A stretch of DNA of 35,485 nucleotides, from the NCBI GenBank assembly GCA_000437375.1, contig FR898208.1, positions 1 to 35,485 of the forward strand. The letters run 5' to 3'. Of this stretch, positions 23,618 through 31,219 are shown piece after piece. The number at the start of each line of letters is the position of its first letter. Positions within the stretch are counted from its first letter, which is position 1. The translations under genes were made by a program, and so were the position numbers. The notes below the pieces were generated by a model. The model saw only the letters and a program-made list of their open reading frames with translations, did no database searches and was not told the origin of the DNA. This DNA is from Eubacterium sp. CAG:841. GTDB lineage: Bacteria > Bacillota > Clostridia > Oscillospirales > CAG-272.

Positions 23618-25372
23618 ATGGATCAAGAAAAACAAACAAGCAACTACTATACGCCGCCGTACTGCACAGAAAACGGCTGTCTTTGCTATCGCCCACCGGA
23701 ACGGCAGGATGCACAAGGCATTATGCTTTGCAACTTTGCCCCTCGTATCGTCAGCGAAATCATCGTGGATGACGGTGCAGAGGTCACAAGAAAGTATCGC
23801 ATCGGCGGAACGGATGCTTACGGAAATGAGATTTCACCCGTAGAAATACCGGCAGGCGAGCTTGAAAAGATGGCATGGATCGCCAACTGCTTGGACGCCT
23901 CCTGCGACCTTTGTGTGGTCAGTCAAGTGGAAAAGCATGTGCGGTGTGCCATCAAGACAACGGCGAGATTTGCCGACAAGCGGTATATCTTCTCGCATAC
24001 CGGGTGGAAGAAGATCGGAGGTGAATGGCACTATCTTCTGCCCGGGGACAAGACCTATCAGGTTGAGCTGAAGGGAAAGCAGAGGAATTACTACGTTGCC
24101 GAAGGCTTTGCCAAAGAGGACGCGGAGGAACTTGTCAAATTGCTCTCGGGCGGTATGATGCCCGACGAGGTGCTTCTGCCGTGCCTCGCCACGGTATTCC
24201 TCTCGCCTCTCAATGAGTTCCTTCGTCAGATCGGGCATGAACCGAAATATCTTTTAACCCTCATCGGCAGAACCGGCAGCATGAAAAGCACGGTAGCGGC
24301 GCTTATGCTGTCTTTCTTCGGCAACTTCTCAGCAACCGACCTGCCCATGAGCTTCCGAGATACGGCAAACAGTATACTTCATAACGCCTTTGCGCTTAAG
24401 GATGTTCTGACTTGTGTGGACGATTATCATCCGACGGCAAGGTCGGATGCAAGTCAGATGAAGGCTACTATGCAAACCTTGGCAAGAGGTTACGGCGACA
24501 GAGCCGCACGAAACCGACTCGGCTCAGATATCACATTGAGAGATCCACGCCCGCCGCAAGGCAATGTCATTGTCACGGCAGAGTTTGCACCCGACATTGG
24601 AGAAAGCGGAACGGCACGTCTTTTCTGTATTGAGATGAAGCCGGGCGGTATCAATCTCCCTCTTTTGACCGAGGCACAGGACAAGGCTCTTGAAGGAAAA
24701 TACGCCGTTTGTATGCGCGGGTACACCGATATGTTGAAGTTCTTTGCTGACAAGGGAGAGATCTGCGGCATACTGAAATCGAAATTTATGACCTACCGAA
24801 GCAAATGGCGTGAACGCCTGAGAGAAGATGAAATACAGTTTCATGACCGACTTCCCGACACGCTTGCGTGTTTGGAAATCGGTTTTTCTTTTATGGAGAT
24901 ATTTTTGAGTGCCGAAACGGACTTCGGTGAAGAAGATATCGCGGTTCTTAATGCACGTTTTGAAAGTGTTCTCCTGCGTCTTGCCGCAAGGCAATGTGAA
25001 TCGGTCGAGCAGGACAGACCGACGCATATATTCCTCCGCAAGCTGTATTCTCTGATTGAGTGCGGGCAGGTGTGTCTCATTCCAGCATCGAGCAGGCTTG
25101 AAACATTACCGAAGAACTATATCGGGTATGAGGATGAAACCTATTATTATCTTCTGCTGGATGTATCTCACAAGGCGGTCAAACGTTTGTGCGGAGAGCA
25201 GGATGAAGGCTTTGCCATCTCGGCAAAATCCCTTGCCAAGGCTCTTGTCGACGAGGGATTAATAGAACAAGACGAAAGCGGAACGAACACAAAAACGATG
25301 CGGTTCGGCGGCAGGCTCAAACGGGTTATGCTTCTGCACAAGGAGAAAGCAAACAAACTGGTATCTATATAA
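23618..25372 (+). CDS. DUF927-type ATPase (helicase/primase-associated)
   Basis: A 584-residue protein. The first 170 residues hold a Cys-rich start (CTENGCLCY, then CLDASCDLC) and the DUF927 N-terminal region. The ATPase part has a variant Walker A, IGRTGSMKST (216-225), with Met before the Lys as is typical of DUF927, and a Walker B-like LTCVDDYHP (D268, D269). The tail (residues 480-584) looks like a winged-helix domain. Such proteins occur beside primases in plasmids and integrative elements and are thought to unwind or load onto DNA. AAAGGAAG lies 6 bases before the ATG. It is divergent from the polymerase-like gene, so the two may share the replication or expression of the element (inference). 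Confidence 0.85.
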   Translation: MDQEKQTSNYYTPPYCTENGCLCYRPPERQDAQGIMLCNFAPRIVSEIIVDDGAEVTRKYRIGGTDAYGNEISPVEIPAGELEKMAWIANCLDASCDLCVVSQVEKHVRCAIKTTARFADKRYIFSHTGWKKIGGEWHYLLPGDKTYQVELKGKQRNYYVAEGFAKEDAEELVKLLSGGMMPDEVLLPCLATVFLSPLNEFLRQIGHEPKYLLTLIGRTGSMKSTVAALMLSFFGNFSATDLPMSFRDTANSILHNAFALKDVLTCVDDYHPTARSDASQMKATMQTLARGYGDRAARNRLGSDITLRDPRPPQGNVIVTAEFAPDIGESGTARLFCIEMKPGGINLPLLTEAQDKALEGKYAVCMRGYTDMLKFFADKGEICGILKSKFMTYRSKWRERLREDEIQFHDRLPDTLACLEIGFSFMEIFLSAETDFGEEDIAVLNARFESVLLRLAARQCESVEQDRPTHIFLRKLYSLIECGQVCLIPASSRLETLPKNYIGYEDETYYYLLLDVSHKAVKRLCGEQDEGFAISAKSLAKALVDEGLIEQDESGTNTKTMRFGGRLKRVMLLHKEKANKLVSI

Positions 25373-25377
25373 AAATG

Positions 25378-25432
25378 GCGTAACAAACGGAACAGCCGAA
25401 AAACGAGAGCGCGGTTGTTTCGCTTGTTACGC
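25378..25432. repeat. Inverted repeat after the DUF927 gene
   Basis: GCGTAACAAACG (25378-25389) and CGCTTGTTACGC (25421-25432), 12-bp arms with one mismatch and a 31-bp loop that is itself GC-rich. It may end transcription of the DUF927 gene or be the first structure of the transfer origin region. Confidence 0.65.
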
Positions 25433-25492
25433 GAAATTCAGATAAGTATGCCTATTACGAAGTCGACAGCTTAAAGCTTTGTGTCGTGGATT

Positions 25493-25517
25493 GTATTTAT
25501 AAATACTACTCCCATAT
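25493..25517 (+). promoter_or_regulatory. Repeated element motif, copy B (upstream of the hairpin region)
   Basis: GTATTTATAAAT followed by ACTACTCCCATAT (25505-25517), the same 13 bases as at 23578-23590. It is followed by an excellent AAAGGAGG and a start codon, as is copy A. Confidence 0.55.
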
Positions 25518-25539
25518 CATCGGAAAGGAGGAAAAGCAA

Positions 25540-25575
25540 ATGATAAAAATTGCGGACAATGTACACGGGTCGTAG
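25540..25575 (+). CDS. Very short ORF (11 codons) with a strong ribosome site
   Basis: ATG at 25540 follows GAAAGGAGG with good spacing, but the frame reads only MIKIADNVHGS before TAG. It may be a leader peptide for the mobilization genes or the start of a gene that has been cut off where the hairpin region begins. The stop codon lies inside the first hairpin (25569-25584). Confidence 0.4.
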   Translation: MIKIADNVHGS

Positions 25576-25756
25576 CTCTACGACTTCACGCTTCAGCGGT
25601 GGCAAGATGCTTGCCCGCCGTTGCGGCACGCCGCCCCGACAGGGCAAGCAGAGCGTTTGGACTCCCACCGCCAAAGGCGGATGGAGCCAAACGCATTATT
25701 TTTTTCGGGCGGAAGCCCGAACCCACTTACCTTTTCTTTGCGAAAAGAAAAGGTAA
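25569..25756 (+). other. Hairpin array, candidate origin of transfer (oriT)
   Basis: Directly upstream of the mobilization genes lie at least five stems. They are GTCGTAG/CTACGAC (25569-25584), GGCAAG/CTTGCC (25601-25615), a nested cruciform GCGTTTGG..CTCC..CCGCC/GGCGG..GGAG..CCAAACGC (25653-25694), TTCGGGC/GCCCGAA with a GGAA loop (25704-25721), and TTACCTTTTCTTT/AAAGAAAAGGTAA with a GCGA loop (25727-25756). Such inverted repeats next to MobC and relaxase genes are typical of oriT. The nick site cannot be named. Reading frames across this region come from the repeats and are not genes. Confidence 0.6.
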
Positions 25757-25806
25757 TCCAAAAGAAACGAATTCAATTATATCAATTTTCAGAGAGGTGA
25801 TTTACA

Positions 25807-26151
25807 ATGGCGACCAAAGGTCGCAAACGAAACAGAAAAAAGTCCTTTTGGGTGACAGAGGGCGAATGGAAATCAATTGAAAAGATTGCCGCCGGTATCG
25901 GTATGGGCATCGGTGAATACCTTCGCATCTCTGCACTCGGCAAGACAATCTATCAGATTGAAGAACTGAAGCCGGTTCTTCGTGAGCTGAAATGTATCAG
26001 CCGCAATCTCAATCAGCTCACCATGCTCTCGCATCAGGGCGTGGTGCGGACGGTCAATCTGACAGCGACGGCGGACGGCATCGGTCGGTGCTATGAGGCA
26101 ATCAACAAGCTGTACGCCAACACCGATGCGGTGATACAGGGCGGAGGTTGA
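25807..26151 (+). CDS. mobC: MobC-like relaxosome accessory protein
   Basis: A 114-residue basic protein. The N-terminal KGRKRNRKKSFWVTEGEW and GIGMGIGEYLRISALGK resemble the ribbon-helix-helix of MobC/MbeC proteins, and the ELKCISRNLNQLTMLSH segment is the conserved MobC core (RNLNQL). It would bind oriT and help the relaxase open the strands. GAGAGGTGA lies 6 bases before the ATG. The relaxase gene starts 6 bp after its stop codon, and the hairpin array lies just upstream. Confidence 0.85.
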   Translation: MATKGRKRNRKKSFWVTEGEWKSIEKIAAGIGMGIGEYLRISALGKTIYQIEELKPVLRELKCISRNLNQLTMLSHQGVVRTVNLTATADGIGRCYEAINKLYANTDAVIQGGG

Positions 26152-26157
26152 TGTCCT

Positions 26158-28311
26158 ATGGCAACCGTTATTTTCATCAAGGAGAGCAAGCAGACACCGA
26201 GTGCCATGCGCGGTTGTATCCGTTACTGCGTGCAGGAGAAGAAAACCGTTGACGAAAACGGACGGCAGTATGTCGGCGGGGTCAACTGCTTAGGAACACA
26301 CGCTTATGAAGAATTCATGGCAACCAAAAATCTTTACGGCAAAGCATCTGGCACTTACTTCTATCAGTATGTGCAGTCCTTTCTGCCGGGGGAAATTCAG
26401 TCTTATGAGGAAGCCCACCGTATCGGTCTGGAATTTGCCGGGAAGTCTTTTCCGGGATACGAGGTTTTGGTTGCCACGCATCTGGATGCACATGATGACG
26501 GCGGTGTTCAGAGAGTACACAACCATTTTATTGTCAATTCGGTCAGCTTTGAGGACGGCAGGAAGATTCACTTCACGCCGAACACCTTACAGGAGCTTCG
26601 GAAAATCAGCGATGACATCTGCCGTGACCACGGTCTGTCTGTGCTACCGCCGTCGGAGCGCAGAAACGGTCAGGGCATCGGTACGCGGGAGTACCGTGCA
26701 ACGATGAGAGGTGAGGGCTGGAAGTTCGGGCTGATCAATGACATTGACACTTCCATGACACAGGCAGGCGACAGACGCGAGTTTTGTGATATCCTTGCCT
26801 CTGTCGGTTATTCCGTCACCTGGACGGATGAAAGAAAATATATCACATTCACCTGTCCGAACGGACGCAAGGTCCGGGACAACAAATTACACGACAACAA
26901 ATATACCAAGGAGAATTTAGAGTATGAATTCAGAATACGAAAACAAATTACAGAACACGCCGGCAGTCAGCCCGATGGACAAACTGAAAGCGGCATCCAG
27001 AACAGCAGTCAGGACAATCGAGGAAACACCGTATCAGCCGATTGTTTATGCGATTCCGAAGGAGGATTGGAATGCCTTTCGGGAATGGATGAAACAGGCA
27101 GTGACCTTTCAGCCCACGCTGTATCAGCAGATTGCGGAGCTGACGACAAAGAAGGAATCAGAGGCTTACACGGACGAGATATGGAACGAAATCCGGAATT
27201 GGGCGGAGGATGTGACCGGAAACGTGCAGAAAACGGCGGAGAGCATTGTGCCGAGAGTGCAGACGCTGTTGAATCAGAACAAGGAGCTACTCGAACAGGA
27301 TGGGAGGATGCGCGAGCAGTTTATCTCAGGTCTCGACTTGAAGGAAACCAATCGCATCAAAGAATTCAAGGATCTGCTTACGGGTATGAAGCGGTGGATC
27401 ATCACGATGATGGTGTCAACCGCCATCGGTTCGGCAGCTTTATCTGCGGTGATCTGCCTTCTGATGAGATAAGAGGCTTCTTCGGGGATGAACGGCGGGA
27501 AACCGACCTGTCCGACGATGAAGCGACAGAAACGGAAGATCTGACACAGAGAAAATACAAAGATCTGCGGGAGCAGGCGGAGCTTGGCAACCTATATGCC
27601 GGGTACCGTCTCTCCCGCATTTTGTTTGATGAGAACAGTCCGTACTACGATGAGTACGACGGCGCATATTACCTTGAATCCTCCGCAAAGCAGGGCTACC
27701 ATGTGGCACAGTATCGGCTCGGCAAGATGATCTGTGAGGGTGGTTATTACCGTCGTATTCCCGAGAACGCCGAGTATTGGCTTTTGCTGTCCGCAAAGCA
27801 GAACAACCCGTATGCCGAGGCATTGCTGGGGCGATTGTACCTCACCGGGGATTTCCTTCGCCTTGACCGCAAGGCGGGTGTCGATCTTCTGTACGATGCA
27901 ATACGCCACGGGAACGCTCACGCTGCCTATACGCTCGGCAAGTATTACGCCGACGGCAAGTGCCTGAAAAAAGACATTCCGAAAGCTATCGCGCTTTTGG
28001 AGCAGGCGGCGCAGATGGGCGACATTCATGCGGAGTACAGGCTCGCCAAAATCTATCTCTTTGAATCGGACTGTTTTGATTGGCAGAAAGCAGTGGAGTA
28101 TCTGAACACGGCAGCGCACAAGGACAACGAAAATGCCTATCGGGCATTGCAGAACATGAGCCGGAACACGGTGATCTCCATCACCACCGGCATTGCCGAC
28201 CTGGTCGGCGATCTATCTGCTGTGTTCGACGAAAGACCGGCGGTGGAAGACTGCACCACCATACCGGAACACAGAGAAAGGAAGAAATATGAGTATGAGC
28301 AGAGTTTATAG
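26158..28311 (+). CDS. MOB_P-type relaxase with C-terminal Sel1-like repeats
   Basis: A 717-residue relaxase that nicks oriT and stays bound to the 5' end of the transferred strand. The N-terminal nuclease domain has the likely catalytic Tyr23 (CIRYCVQEKKT) and the metal-binding His residues VATHLDAHDDGG and VHNHFIVNS (H108, H121, H123). Residues about 256-438 are polar, low in hydrophobics and rich in Gly, Glu and Ser, because this stretch also encodes another protein in a second frame. Residues about 465-690 carry Sel1-like repeats (YYLESSAKQGYHVAQYRLGK, YTLGKYYADGKCLKKDIPKA and similar), a protein-interaction scaffold. It starts 6 bp after mobC. Confidence 0.88.
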   Translation: MATVIFIKESKQTPSAMRGCIRYCVQEKKTVDENGRQYVGGVNCLGTHAYEEFMATKNLYGKASGTYFYQYVQSFLPGEIQSYEEAHRIGLEFAGKSFPGYEVLVATHLDAHDDGGVQRVHNHFIVNSVSFEDGRKIHFTPNTLQELRKISDDICRDHGLSVLPPSERRNGQGIGTREYRATMRGEGWKFGLINDIDTSMTQAGDRREFCDILASVGYSVTWTDERKYITFTCPNGRKVRDNKLHDNKYTKENLEYEFRIRKQITEHAGSQPDGQTESGIQNSSQDNRGNTVSADCLCDSEGGLECLSGMDETGSDLSAHAVSADCGADDKEGIRGLHGRDMERNPELGGGCDRKRAENGGEHCAESADAVESEQGATRTGWEDARAVYLRSRLEGNQSHQRIQGSAYGYEAVDHHDDGVNRHRFGSFICGDLPSDEIRGFFGDERRETDLSDDEATETEDLTQRKYKDLREQAELGNLYAGYRLSRILFDENSPYYDEYDGAYYLESSAKQGYHVAQYRLGKMICEGGYYRRIPENAEYWLLLSAKQNNPYAEALLGRLYLTGDFLRLDRKAGVDLLYDAIRHGNAHAAYTLGKYYADGKCLKKDIPKAIALLEQAAQMGDIHAEYRLAKIYLFESDCFDWQKAVEYLNTAAHKDNENAYRALQNMSRNTVISITTGIADLVGDLSAVFDERPAVEDCTTIPEHRERKKYEYEQSL
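26924..27472 (+). CDS. MobB-like protein encoded inside the relaxase gene (+1 frame)
   Basis: A 182-residue frame entirely inside the relaxase gene, offset by one base. It has its own ribosome site (AAGGAG, 10 bases before the ATG). The product looks like a real protein: helical, likely coiled coil in the middle (AEDVTGNVQKTAESIVPRVQ and TLLNQNKELLEQDGRM), with a single C-terminal membrane helix (WIITMMVSTAIGSAALSAVI) and a short basic end. That matches MobB-type proteins of mobilizable plasmids, which also overlap relaxase genes (compare mbeA/mbeB of ColE1). The relaxase reading of the same stretch is low-complexity linker, so the nested frame is the more constrained one. Confidence 0.72.
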   Translation: MNSEYENKLQNTPAVSPMDKLKAASRTAVRTIEETPYQPIVYAIPKEDWNAFREWMKQAVTFQPTLYQQIAELTTKKESEAYTDEIWNEIRNWAEDVTGNVQKTAESIVPRVQTLLNQNKELLEQDGRMREQFISGLDLKETNRIKEFKDLLTGMKRWIITMMVSTAIGSAALSAVICLLMR

Positions 28312-28390
28312 TATCACATTTTTATTATCTGAATTATTTTCTCTCGAAGGGAGGAAAATATATCTGAAAAATCCTGAAAGAACGAGGTAA
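28289..28390 (+). CDS. Possible 33-residue ORF overlapping the relaxase end
   Basis: An ATG behind GAAAGGAAG opens a 33-codon frame (MSMSRVYSITFLLSELFSLE then 13 more residues) that overlaps the relaxase stop. I do not recognise it. It ends just before the next small gene and may simply be a spacer with chance signals. Confidence 0.25.
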   Translation: MSMSRVYSITFLLSELFSLEGRKIYLKNPERTR

Positions 28391-28394
28391 TCGG

Positions 28395-28574
28395 ATGGGG
28401 AAAGTTATAACTGACGAAGAACGCGAAAAACGCATGGCAGAGGATATGTGGCTTAATTATTTCAATCGTTATCTGTTTGAGAGCGGTACAATCTCAGAGA
28501 AAGAATACAAGAGAATGACCGAAAAGATTGCCGCAAGAAAAGCAAAACGCTATCCGGAAAAGGATGCAAGGTGA
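28395..28574 (+). CDS. Small conserved-looking protein, 59 residues
   Basis: ATG at 28395 after CGAGGTAA. The product starts MGKVITDEEREKRMAEDMWL and is highly charged and helical, with an EKEYKRMTEKIAARKAKRYP tail that resembles the short helical motif (residues ISEKEY..M..KI) of SHOCT-like small proteins. It is too short for a usual length cutoff. Its place just before the recombinase, with a hairpin (28588-28606) after it, suggests a small element protein such as a directionality or regulatory factor (inference only). Confidence 0.65.
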   Translation: MGKVITDEEREKRMAEDMWLNYFNRYLFESGTISEKEYKRMTEKIAARKAKRYPEKDAR

Positions 28575-28587
28575 GCGGGTTCACCTC

Positions 28588-28606
28588 GGAGTGCTTAAAG
28601 CACTCC
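28588..28606 (+). terminator. Hairpin after the 59-residue gene
   Basis: GGAGTGC / GCACTCC around a TTAAA loop. No clear T-run follows, so it may be a weak terminator or processing site. Confidence 0.45.
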
Positions 28607-28619
28607 CGATACATAAATG

Positions 28620-28644
28620 TTTGTCAAAGATATTATTTGACAAA
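28620..28644. promoter_or_regulatory. Inverted repeat upstream of the recombinase promoter (operator candidate)
   Basis: TTTGTCAAA and TTTGACAAA, perfect 9-bp arms with a 7-bp spacer, ending 14 bp before the -35 of the recombinase gene. Confidence 0.55.
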
Positions 28645-28658
28645 TTTCGATTTCTGTA

Positions 28659-28687
28659 TTGCAATATGAGGTCGATTATGGTATAAT
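28659..28687 (+). promoter_or_regulatory. Promoter of the serine recombinase gene
   Basis: TTGCAA (28659-28664), 17-bp spacer, TATAAT (28682-28687). Confidence 0.78.
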
Positions 28688-28733
28688 GCAATCAAAAGAT
28701 AATGATAAAACGAATTTATGAAAGGGCGATGAT

Positions 28734-30455
28734 ATGGATATCTTAAATATCAGAGCATTATTGCGAACCAAATCAATATATGATATCCCCCTGCGGGTCA
28801 CATATTACGCGCGCGTTTCTTCCGAAAGTGATGAACAGCTCAACTCACTCGATAACCAGATTGCATATTATGAAGACTTGATCAGGAGAAACCGCGCATG
28901 GACATATGTTCCGGGATATGTTGACGAGGGGCTTTCCGGTATCTCTACGAAGAAGAGAAAACATTTCAATGAGATGATTGCCGATGCTAAGGAGGGTGCA
29001 TTTGACCTTATTATAACAAAGGAAATTTCCCGATTTGCCCGTAATACGCTTGACTCTCTGCAATATACAAGAAAATTGCTCGGATGGGGAGTGGGCGTAT
29101 TTTTCCAAAACGATAACATCAATACGCTTGATGAAGATGCAGAGCTTCGGCTTACAATTATGTCCTCCATTGCGCAGGACGAGCTTCGCAAGCTGTCCTC
29201 ACGAGTCAAATTCGGGCATCAGCAAGCCATCAAATCAAGCGTTGTGCTTGGCAACAGCCGTATCTTCGGTTATAAGAAAGAGGATAAGCGACTTGTCATT
29301 GACGAGAGCCAAGCACCGATGGTGCGTGATTTGTTCAGACTTTACGCGACAGGCGAATACAGCATGAAGCAACTCGAAACGCTGTTCTACGAACAGGGAT
29401 ACCGTAATTACAACGGCAACAAGATTGCTCATACCACAATGTCGGGTATCATATCCAATCCGAAATATAAGGGCTATTATGTGGGCAACAAGGTTCGTAT
29501 TGTGGATATGTTTACAAAAAAGCAGAAGTTTTTGCCTCCCGAAGAATGGGTCATGTTTAAAGATGAAACAGGAGAAATTGTCCCCGCCATCGTATCCGAG
29601 GAACTATGGGACAAAGCAAATGAGGTATTGACTCGCAGGAGTGAGGATGTTAAAAACCGTCAAGGCATCTGCAACCACGCCAATCTCCTGACAGGAAAAT
29701 TATACTGCGCCCATTGCGGTGCCGCATATTACCGCCGTGAATCCAAAAGCAAGGATGGCACGGTCAATTCAAAATGGGTCTGCTCAGGCAAGATTAACAA
29801 CGGCGCTGATTCCTGCCCATCTTTCCCAATCTACGAGGATGAGATCAAGCCTATCCTGTTCGAGGTATTCAGCGAAACACGGGTGGATGTAGAAGCCCTG
29901 CTTGCAAGCTACGAAGAAATGTTCCGATCAATGGAAGCAGATGATGAAACTGCGGGACAGATGGAAGAACAAAAGCGGATTATAGCGCTTGCCGACCAAA
30001 AGAAAAATAAACTTCTCGAGCTTGTAACGACAGGTGCCATTACGACGGCAAATTTTAAATCCATGACCGCATCCTGCGACAGGGAGACAGAGGAAGCGCA
30101 GAAAACGCTCACGGAACTTGAAGAGCAGCTATTCACAAAAGAGGAATACCGCAAGCACATCGGCGAGGTAAAAGCAAGACTTGATGCCGCTGTCCGTGAC
30201 GCAAGCACAGGTATGATTACAAATGAATTTGTTGCCAAATATATTGATAAAATCATAGTCACATCAGATGGAAATGATACAGCGAAACTTGAAATCAAGA
30301 TATTTACGGGCAAAAATACGGAAAAATACCTGCAAAAGCTAAGAAAAAGAGCCTCTGCGCGAAGCGCCGACCGGAGCCCGCAACCTGCGGGTCGTACGGG
30401 TGTCATGTCTAAGAAGATGATCGAGTCCTATGAAAATTCGATCAAAACAAAGTAA
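28734..30455 (+). CDS. Large serine recombinase (integrase)
   Basis: A 573-residue site-specific recombinase. The N-terminal resolvase domain has YYARVSSES (catalytic Ser29) and the conserved DEGLSG, KEISRFARN and SIAQDELRKLSS segments. A recombinase domain follows (about 180-300), then a zinc ribbon with LYCAHCGAAY and later Cys residues (about 320-365), and a coiled-coil region (390-490) that controls synapsis. Such enzymes integrate and excise mobile elements at short att sites. The gene has its own promoter and an operator-like repeat, and a strong terminator follows. It is the last element gene; spoIIR follows. Confidence 0.93.
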   Translation: MDILNIRALLRTKSIYDIPLRVTYYARVSSESDEQLNSLDNQIAYYEDLIRRNRAWTYVPGYVDEGLSGISTKKRKHFNEMIADAKEGAFDLIITKEISRFARNTLDSLQYTRKLLGWGVGVFFQNDNINTLDEDAELRLTIMSSIAQDELRKLSSRVKFGHQQAIKSSVVLGNSRIFGYKKEDKRLVIDESQAPMVRDLFRLYATGEYSMKQLETLFYEQGYRNYNGNKIAHTTMSGIISNPKYKGYYVGNKVRIVDMFTKKQKFLPPEEWVMFKDETGEIVPAIVSEELWDKANEVLTRRSEDVKNRQGICNHANLLTGKLYCAHCGAAYYRRESKSKDGTVNSKWVCSGKINNGADSCPSFPIYEDEIKPILFEVFSETRVDVEALLASYEEMFRSMEADDETAGQMEEQKRIIALADQKKNKLLELVTTGAITTANFKSMTASCDRETEEAQKTLTELEEQLFTKEEYRKHIGEVKARLDAAVRDASTGMITNEFVAKYIDKIIVTSDGNDTAKLEIKIFTGKNTEKYLQKLRKRASARSADRSPQPAGRTGVMSKKMIESYENSIKTK

Positions 30456-30523
30456 GGTATAGTCACTCTATAACTTTATAAAAGAAAAACTCTCCGATTT
30501 TTCGGAGAGTTTTTTCTTCAAAG
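30456..30523. other. Likely right boundary zone of the element
   Basis: Between the recombinase stop and the spoIIR promoter only a terminator is present. Large serine recombinase elements usually carry the attachment site just outside the recombinase gene, so attR is expected here. No matching left copy could be picked out by eye. Confidence 0.4.
30485..30515 (+). terminator. Terminator of the recombinase gene
   Basis: AACTCTCCGA / TCGGAGAGTT with a T4 loop, A-run before and TTTTT after. Confidence 0.85.
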
Positions 30524-30553
30524 TGAATAAAGCGTGCTCAAAAGGCAAGAATA
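30524..30553 (+). promoter_or_regulatory. Sigma-F-like promoter of spoIIR
   Basis: TGAATA (30524-30529), a 14-bp gap, and GGCAAGAATA (30544-30553), which fits the sigma-F -10 pattern GGNRANAMTR. spoIIR is known to be read in the forespore by sigma-F, so position and motif agree. Confidence 0.65.
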
Positions 30554-30591
30554 TAAAAAACAAAACTACATAACAAAGGAGAACCCTTAAA

Positions 30592-31173
30592 ATGAAATTT
30601 ATAACTATATTCGCAGCTTTTATACTCTGCCTTTGCATGATATGCTCATTTATTCCCTCTCAAAGCGATATGCAAATATACACAGATACCGTAAGACTTC
30701 ATGTAATAGCCGAATCGGACGACAGCGCCGATCAGCTCATAAAACTTTCCGTCAGAAACGAAGTCGTGGAATATCTGTCCGAGCTTTCGGAGAATGCGCA
30801 AAGTGCCGAAGAAACAATAAAAATTATAAATGACAACATTGACGATATCCGCCGCGTTGCAGACCGCGCGCTTGAAAAGCTCGACTCGGACGCAAAAGCC
30901 GAAGTAGTACTTTCAAATGAATACTATCCCACACGCAGCTGCGAAAACGTTCGCCTTCCCGCAGGAACTTATACCTCACTTAAAATAAAAATAGGAAAAG
31001 CGCAGGGACATAATTGGTGGTGCGTGCTTTATCCTCAGCTTTCGCGAGGAAGCACTTCGGTTGACGATACGCTTATAAGAACAGGCTTTTCTTCCGATCA
31101 GATAGAAATCCTGACCGGAAGCGAAAAAATAAAATATAAGCTCAGATTCAAAATACTTGAAATATTCGGATAA
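30592..31173 (+). CDS. spoIIR: Stage II sporulation protein R
   Basis: A 193-residue secreted signalling protein. An N-terminal membrane/signal helix (residues 4-22) is followed by the family core VRLHVIAESDDSADQLIKLS, VRNEVVEYLSEL and, near the end, GKAQGHNWWCVLYP. SpoIIR is made in the forespore and triggers processing of pro-sigma-E by SpoIIGA in the mother cell. AAAGGAG lies 10-11 bases before the ATG, and a sigma-F-like promoter is present. The gene is intact, so the adjacent element has not disrupted it. Confidence 0.92.
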   Translation: MKFITIFAAFILCLCMICSFIPSQSDMQIYTDTVRLHVIAESDDSADQLIKLSVRNEVVEYLSELSENAQSAEETIKIINDNIDDIRRVADRALEKLDSDAKAEVVLSNEYYPTRSCENVRLPAGTYTSLKIKIGKAQGHNWWCVLYPQLSRGSTSVDDTLIRTGFSSDQIEILTGSEKIKYKLRFKILEIFG

Positions 31174-31178
31174 TAACA

Positions 31179-31209
31179 AGCGGCTCTTTCTCAAAAGAGC
31201 CGCTATTTT
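31179..31209 (+). terminator. Terminator of spoIIR
   Basis: AGCGGCTCTTT / AAAGAGCCGCT (11-bp arms) followed by ATTTTT. Confidence 0.88.
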
Positions 31210-31219
31210 TAACTTTTAA

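Larger units (their letters stand above)
19542..30455. mobile_element. Integrative mobilizable element, core region
   Basis: This block of more GC-rich genes holds mobilization (MobC-like, relaxase, overlapping MobB-like), integration (large serine recombinase), a DUF927 ATPase and an RNA-polymerase-like gene with a partner. There are no type IV secretion genes, so it would need a helper conjugation system. The right end must fall after the recombinase stop (30455) and before the intact spoIIR promoter at 30524. The left end is unresolved; the minimum is given here. If the altered spore protein tail near 6435 is a junction, the peptide cluster would be cargo. Confidence 0.75.

Noticed and set aside
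25599..25880. 93-codon ORF across the hairpin array
   Set aside because: Its sequence is dictated by the inverted repeats and it overlaps the start of mobC out of frame.
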